Shown: piece by piece, positions 54,201 to 62,400 of the stretch
Layout: each line of letters opens with the position of its first letter
How positions within the stretch are numbered: the stretch's first letter is position 1
Assembly (NCBI GenBank): GCA_950022655.1
Contig: OX465583.1
Span: forward strand, 71,311,152-71,375,151
DNA length: 64,000 bases
Direction of reading: 5' to 3'
DNA from: Alentia gelatinosa
Taxonomy: Eukaryota; Annelida; Polychaeta; Phyllodocida; Polynoidae
The notes under the pieces: generated by a model
What the model saw: the letters and a program-made list of their open reading frames with translations, nothing else
Databases searched by the model: none
What the model was told of the DNA's origin: nothing
Translations under genes and position numbers: made by a program

Positions 54201-54813
54201 CATTTGCAAGATTATGCTTAAGCTTACACGAAAATGTGTTTAATCTTGAACCATCAGCCATAGTTTTCATATTTTACTAAGTTGAGAATCCAGTATTGAC
54301 AACTGCCATTATTTCATTCGTGTAGGGGGTACCAGGCCCAACGGTAAGATATGCAGCATGGACATGAGATAGTGCCGAGCATGAAACGCTTTCTGGAATC
54401 TGATTGAAAATGAACATGATGTAATGAATGTTGTAAATTCAGCTTCAGATTTCCTGACTTATGACTTATATATATATATATATATATATATAATCGTCCT
54501 TGGTGTCGTCTTCTGGAAATACATACATCTAGAATAATACTAATAAATAACGATTGACTCGTGAATGGCGTTAACTCCTTTTATTATGGAGACAATATAT
54601 AAACGTGCCAATTAAAGAGGAAAAAAAAATTAATTCCAGACCGTTTAGGTCAGTGTCTGAGTCTGTTCTGGCGCTGCTGGCGCTAACTGACGCTAACTGC
54701 ATGACGTGGCGCCACCTTCTAGCGCCCCTGGCATGACATCTAGTGTGAGGATTGGAACTCACTTTGGTCTCTTTATATTTATATAAACGAGTGCGTTTAT
54801 ATAACAAATATCT

Positions 54814-54876
<63 letters not shown>

Positions 54877-56703
54877 TTCATTTACTGTATTTATATTTGG
54901 AGAATACTAAGTAGAAACCGATCGAGAGTCACTAGTGCGATTGTTTATTGCATGGCGGTCAGGTCGCATTACTGCATGAGGCGTTAGCCGAGCGCAGTGA
55001 GTAGCCAACCTAACCGGAGTGCGATAAACGCTCACCCTACTGAACTCGAGCTCGGTTTAGTATTTATCCACCCGTCTCCACGACCCTAGAATTATAATTA
55101 GCCATTTTAGTTCATCCAAGCTGCTCCACTGAGTGAAGTTTGCAGCTGCCGATTTGCCAAGTAAGGCCAAAGGTCGTCAAAAATTCATAGACCCCATTAA
55201 TGTGACGCCACTCACGCTCTGGGCGCTGATTGGTCATTAGTTTGTATTACCCTTGTTCAATAATAACACATTACTGCACGCTCACCCGAATACAGTGACC
55301 CAATATTATTTTATTAGGGTAGAATAAAAAAAATAAAACGTGTACCAGCACAGATCCATGAGGTAGTCGAGTTTGGTTCTTCCCACACCCCGCACGGACA
55401 TCAACACTCTGTCCCCACCTCTCCGGACGATATGTCATAAATCATGTTATAATTCACGAAAATAGTTGAAAATAGAGAAAAAAAATATTAGTATAGTTTG
55501 ACAAGAATTACTTCAGATAGGTGAGGTTTTACACTTTCCCCTGTGATTATTCCCGCATGATGATTGGTGCATGTTACTCTATATTTCTAACGCACTTTCA
55601 CTTTGCATTATGTGTATGTTTAGTCAGTGCTCTATATATGTATCAATGATGTTTCTTTCAGGGGCCACCCGGTGTTAAAGGGGACCCCGGAGCTGAGGTG
55701 AGTAGGTCCTTATTACTATGTCCTCTAGGAGAATAGCTCGTTACATCATCGGATATCATTGAACCATAAATACTTTTTTTTTTGCCTCAATGTATTATTT
55801 TAGCGTGATATAAACGTCCCTAGGCTTAGCATAAGTAACTCAAAAGGCTTGAGAGTATGGTTACTCATACTCAATTGGTGATATCCAGGCTAAGATCAAA
55901 CCAGAAACATATATATACAGTGGAACCCCGCCTAACGGACACCCCGCGTAAGCGGTCACCCCGCGTAAGCGGACACCCCGCGTAAGCGGCCACCCCGCGT
56001 GAGCGGTCAGTTTTGCTCGGAATGGAAATTTTTCCCTCTATTAGATGTTTAATTTAACCCCGTGTAAGCGGCCAGCCCGCGTAAGCGGACAGTTATTTCG
56101 GTACGGAAAGGCCCAAAACCCCGCGTAAGCGGACACCTCAGACGGACACCCTGGCAAAAATGGCTTATCTGTGAGCGGACAACACTACGGATTATCGAGA
56201 TTAATCTGTTTTGGGTTGGGTATAAAAGTCCACTGCCACAGGTGAGACAATAGAAGTGTGTGGGTGTTGTCTAGCGGGCCTGGTGGGCTTTGTGAGTAGA
56301 GGAGGCAGTCCATGGCAGGCGGGAGCGGGTAGGTGTGAAAGCTGTCGTGGATACACAGTTGGAAAGTGAAAGGGCCCGGACAGGCTGCAGGTGTGGGGCG
56401 GGCTGGGTGTGAATTTAGCAAACAAAGCATGTATATTTGTACATTTTTACAAATATCTATCAACTTATTCATTAATTCATTCCTTATTCTTGATGTAATT
56501 GTTTGTTATTTAAAAACATACATATATTTGATAAAGATTCCATGTAATATTTATTTTTTATTCAAACTTATACTACAGAAATACGTGGTCAACTGCCCCG
56601 ATATGGGCAATTCAGCACTATATAACCAGTGTAAACCTGAAAACCCCGTGTAAGCGGACACCCCGCGTAAGCGGCCGCTTTGGCCCGGAACGATAAATGA
56701 TAG

Positions 56704-56762
<59 letters not shown>

Positions 56763-56811
56763 TATATATATATACACAGACATATATATATATATATACA
56801 TGTATATATAT

Positions 56812-56868
<57 letters not shown>

Positions 56869-59389
56869 TTACGGCTAACGGTCTGTAATAAATAGTGATA
56901 AATAACATGAGACAGGAAATTGGTTTGGCGGAAATATAGACAACACCAGGTTTATTAAGTAAAAATCAAAACTATTTCCCAACACAAGGAAACGTCTTAT
57001 ACCTACAGGTTGAAAGGCGCAACTGACCCAGGAAAGAACCCGGTGACGTAACCGCACGCGGCGGGTACATGGCAACCCGAGAGTCTATAGTAACGAACCG
57101 GGATACCGTTGTTAGGTAACATGGACCTGGCCGGAATTATATAATTATAGTGTATAATAGTACATAAGTTACGGCTAACGGTCTGTAATAAATAGTGATA
57201 AATAACATGAGACAGGAAATTGGTTTGGCGGAAATATAGACAACACCAGCCAACCACCCGCCAATAACAATTGACTTACATCATTAAGACAATTCCTTAA
57301 GAAAATTCGATACAGATAAGTCTTTCTCAAGAATCACAGATACAGTATCATGAATATAATTCTCGACCACCTTTGACTTCCAGTGTCCCCGTTTCTGGAT
57401 ATCATTCAGGGATAATCCCACTCTGGAAAGGAAGGTGGCCCCACCGTGTCTGATTGAATGTGTGGAGACACGTGACTCATCTAGGCCGATTTTTGAGGCC
57501 AAAAATTTCAGTTTTGAATTAAAACTCTGATAATTCAGCTTATACATTTTCCCTTGGGATTCTTCCAGAAACAGGTACTGGTGAGGGAAGGATACCCTAG
57601 AGGCTAACATCCGCCTAATATTTGGAACTGGACACAAAGGAGAGCCCTGAATTTTTCCCAAATAGGTTGAAACTGGAACTTTCCCAAACTGGGAGGTTTT
57701 AGAGGACCTAATAGTCAAAAATAAATTCCCATCCGGAAAAGAAACATCAGAAACTCGGAGAGTATGATTAGAGTCTACCAAATGTGAAATCCTTAACAGT
57801 GCCCTGAAACCCAAGACAAGGGCAGACCAAAACACCAAGTCATTGTAGACTGATAAGTCCAGGAATTTGAAAATACCCAGTAGATCCTCAGGGGTTAGAG
57901 GATATTTTTCTACCAATGGAGTGGAGAACAACCTTTCAATACCTTTAACTGTTTGGGAAACCATAAAGTTGCCCACTAAGGGAGTGAAACCTAAAGATTT
58001 CTGTTGAAAGTTCACCGCAGACAAGTAATTCTTGATAGAAACTGGTTTCATTTTTTCAGACAAGAAAGACACAAATAAGGAACAACTTCTAGGAGTTGCT
58101 GGGAAAGGAGTAATTTCATAAGACTCACAAAATCTCGAGTAGCATTTTATCTGGCCCTGCCTGGTTTTCCGAGTATTTTCCGAAATCGCAGATTTCTGAA
58201 GAAACGACTGTCTCGACTCTAGAACGATCAAACTGGAGGCTGGAAGTACAACACATATCCATTTTTGATAGTTGTTCCATACATAACGCTGAATATCCGG
58301 GTTGGGATACCCGGGACAATTGATCTGCTAGGACATTTTCTTTTGAAGGGATATAACTGGCGAAAAACTCAAAGTTAAAGAGAAAACTTATCCAGAAGAG
58401 TTCCCTAAGCCATTCCATGCATGCACTTTTGAAGAGACATCTACGAGTTTCTGAATAGTTGTTTCGAGCATCTTCTCCAATTTGTCCAGGCGGGTCCCAG
58501 CGATCCCTGTAGTCTCCGACCCGGTCCCTTGTGTCGCCCCCGTCTGGTCGATGGTCTCTGCTGTTGTCACAGGCTGTTGTGACTGCTGAACCTCCGGAAC
58601 AGCATTAACAGCAGTAGAGCCACCCGATATCCTTAAGTTGCCACCCTGAGCGGATTGGGCCGCAGACCCTTTCCTTCTGCCCATTTCAAAATCAAAACTA
58701 TTTCCCAACACAAGGAAACGTCTTATACCTACAGGTTGAAAGGCGCAACTGACCCAGGAAAGAACCCGGTGACGTAACCGCACGCGGCGGGTACATGGCA
58801 ACCCGAGAGTCTATAGTAACGAACCGGGATACCGTTGTTAGGTAACATGGACCTGGCCGGAATTATATAATTATAGTGTATAATAGTACATATATATATA
58901 TATATATGTATATATATAAGAATGCCTGGCCTTAAGAAACCTGGTGTGTACAAAGAACAGTCTGGTAAAGTCGACATATAGCCCAAATATATCACATTGT
59001 CAGCAGAAACTGCTTCAACATCTAAGAAATGAGAGAAATTCTCCATACCTTTCCCAGCTTGTAGAGCCTTTTCTTTTGCTGCTTCAGCAAACTTGCACAC
59101 TGAGGGGCCTCTCCGCCTGTGTGTCAAACCACACTCAGAGCACTTTACAAGTCTGCGCCCCATGCTTGGCTAGCAATATCGAAAGTGTGTGCTGCTTCTT
59201 GATGTGTGTGTGGTGCGGCAGTCTGGGCGTGAGTGAGGCCTGGTCCTGACGCTCGTCAACTCCTTTGGTCCCAGGGGTCCTTGCATTCCGAGTCACCTCG
59301 CACCCTAGCCTGGCAGCCTGGCCTAGTTAGTTTCATTAGCCGCTTATATTTCGATATGCCTGGCGCCCTCTGGCATATCTGCTTCATAT

Positions 59390-59447
<58 letters not shown>

Positions 59448-59453
59448 ATATAT

Positions 59454-59496
<43 letters not shown>

Positions 59497-62400
59497 CATC
59501 TGTCTGTGTCCCAGATAGCCATATCGTTTGAAGAGCTTCAGAATATTCACTCGGCTATCGCCTCGTTCATATTGTTCCACGCTCCAAACCCGATGACATA
59601 TGGGGACACAGTCCAAAACACATTTTCTTTCTTAGTCCTCTAGGAAAATACCTAGGATATCACCGAACACTATTGAGCCATGAGTCTGTTGCATCGATGT
59701 ATTATCTTATCCTGGGGCCTGTTTAATAATCTAGGATCGTACATGAAGACCCTTTTCTGTACATCATGCAAGGGTCATCGTTTGGAAATATTGAAGTTTG
59801 CTTGCTAAAGACAGTCTGAGTTATCTATAAGGTTGTCCATAAATATTGAATAAAGTCTCTATGGCATACAGGAAAGGGTCTATATGTAAGATCCTAGATT
59901 ATTAAATGGGCCCTTGGTATAAACATCCATAGGCCTAGGATTAGGAACTCATACCCAAAAGGCTTGAGAGTATGGTAACTCATGTTCAATGGGTGATAAA
60001 CAGATGAGTATTTCCTGGCTAGGATAAATTCAGAAACATATGTGTGCTTGGTCTGAGTCTCCTTTCGCCATCTCGTTTGGAGCATTTCAGAATATTCACT
60101 CGGCTATAGTCTCGTTCACATTCCTGCACGCTCCAAACCTGATGGCGTACGAGGACACAGACCAAACACTCATAAATTTCTTTCTTACTACATGGCCTTA
60201 TTCTACCATTCTTTACACTTACAGGGGCGAAGAGGGAAGCGTGGAAAGAAGGGAATCAAAGGAGAGAAAGGAGAACAGGTAAGATTTCATCTGAAACGAA
60301 CTTTCGTCTTTCCCGAAAAGTGAGCAGTAATCGTCTCCGGAGTCATTGACACATTAATTAATGCAATTATCATCTGTCATTTCAACTTACTCCGTAAACA
60401 TCACAAGGTACAGTATTTATATAGAACGACCTGACCATGCTGTATATGCTACAAAGCGAGATGGGGAATTGTTGTTGTATACAGAACGAGGCCCCAGGCT
60501 GAGTTCTGTAAATAACAACATTTCCCATCGAGTTTTGTAGCATGTACAAGCATGGTGGGTCATTATATATTTGTCATATACCCAGAATGGATTAAATCTC
60601 ACCATATGTTGGCATAGAAGATATGTCAGCGTGAAAGCACACACACTACTGATGTTTCAACGTGTGCAGTATAACAGTGTACTGCAAAGGGTTCAGTATA
60701 CAATTTATACTGCATAGGGAGCTTACGAAGGGGATCCCAATTCAACCACGACTCGACCACGATTGGAAGTTCTTATCGTAGCCCTTACGTCTGGATTCGA
60801 CATGTTTGGTATCTTATACGATTGGAATTCAATCGGGAAGCATTCCGATTGGAATGAAGGCATCGCGATTGGAATTTCCGGTGGACTGTGCATTACGATA
60901 GTGTTTCCGATTCATTCCCGACACAAATCCAATAGTAGTAATGTGTATATGCAAATAAAGGTGAATATTATCGGCAACATCAAAAGCTTGGCGCATGTTT
61001 TGGGGGGCCCCGATTGGAATTCCCGATAAGAATTCTATCGGAGTTCATTGAGGATTATTTGGAAAATTTCTTGTCGTGGTTTATGGGTAACCTTATCGGG
61101 TTTGGTGGGTGTTGCCTCTTAGCTTTATTATGTAAAAGACCCATTGACAGCTGCTCAATGGCAAGTTTTAAGGCCGTGCTCCATTGCACCGATCCACAGG
61201 AGATTAATGGTCGCCGACCATTCTTAACCCGTTCTCTTCCCGTTCTCTGATAGTTCTTGCCCTCAGTTCTTCCCTTGATCTTACCTCAGTCGGCGCTACT
61301 GCTCCACTTCAGTGACCAGCTGGAGCCGGTCCAGTCCCCAGTGGATCGGCTCTCAATCTCCTTTATGGTGCACCGCTAGGAGTTTGAATACCGACCGCTA
61401 GGGGGATCGGGACTCTAGCTCCACTACTGCTCCATTACAGCTCCACTATCGGCGACTGGCAGCCGATCAGTCGGTGACCAAATCAATCTCTAGTGGATCG
61501 GGGCAATGGAGCAGGGCTTTCATTCTTCTGAATCTTCCAGGCAGGAGATGGATTTTGTCAACAGGTTTCCTGATGAACACGTTCTGCCTAACAGGCACCT
61601 GCAGCCGCTCGCGAACATTCACATTCAAAATGGCGCCCAACTGCGCGAAAATATTCTTTTCTTTAAACATTGCAGTGTTTATTTTCCATATTACTATATA
61701 CCTATGGCTGATCACTCTATGGTTACACCACGCTATAGGGGTGGAATAACTTACGTTTACTACCCAAGGTTGACGTTTACTACCCAAGGTTGACGTTTAG
61801 ACCAATCAGATCGTTTCTTACAAAATTCATATAAAAAACACAGTAGGGAGAAAATATAGTGTCAAGTTACTCGATAAGGTTGGATCGGAAATATTACTTC
61901 ACTGCCAAGGCCGTGGGCAGTAATTTTTCCGAGCCTTACCTCGTAACTTTGACTTTCTCTCACTGGAACATAGTTTCCCTTTAATACTTTTCTATACATA
62001 TTTCAGAATATCATCGTGTTTCAAAACATTTTGTGGACAGGTGGCCATAAACCACGAGAGGTCGACGCGTAGTAATACACGAGCGCTCGAGTGGTTTACA
62101 GGGCCGCCTGTCAACATAACCATCATTTGTTGTATCTATTATCCATCTTTTCGAATAAATTAAACCCGGTTATTGCCATATAAAAAGGTATAACAATAGG
62201 GACTGTTCCTTTACTCTAAAGCAAAGGGAACTATTTTCCCTCTATACCATGGATTTGAGGTGGTATTCCACAGATTTGAATCCGTATACCTTAGTCATCG
62301 CATCTGACAGGTTTTATATAATGGGTCGTGGTTTACTGAGTCCCCATACATTCTAAATCGGGGCTTTGTATACGATAGATAAAAAGAAAGCAGAACATAG

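Larger units (their letters stand above)
56866..58891 (-). mobile_element. Ngaro/PAT-type tyrosine-recombinase retrotransposon, RT-deleted
   Basis: Read on the - strand the order is A1 (58891-58688), internal region (58687-57250), B1 (57249-57166), A2 (57165-56962), a 12-bp spacer, B2 (56949-56866). A1 and A2 (204 bp) are identical, as are B1 and B2 (84 bp). This is the split-direct-repeat plan of Ngaro and PAT elements. Internal ORFs: a gag-like N-terminus, the end of RNase H and a complete-looking recombinase; the reverse transcriptase is missing, with a junction near 58430. Both ends abut TA microsatellite. Identity of the repeats argues for recent insertion, so the deleted form was probably copied using enzymes from another element. 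Confidence 0.88.

Noticed and set aside
59256..59643. Open frames rich in Ile and Tyr on both strands
   Set aside because: Produced by (TA)n.
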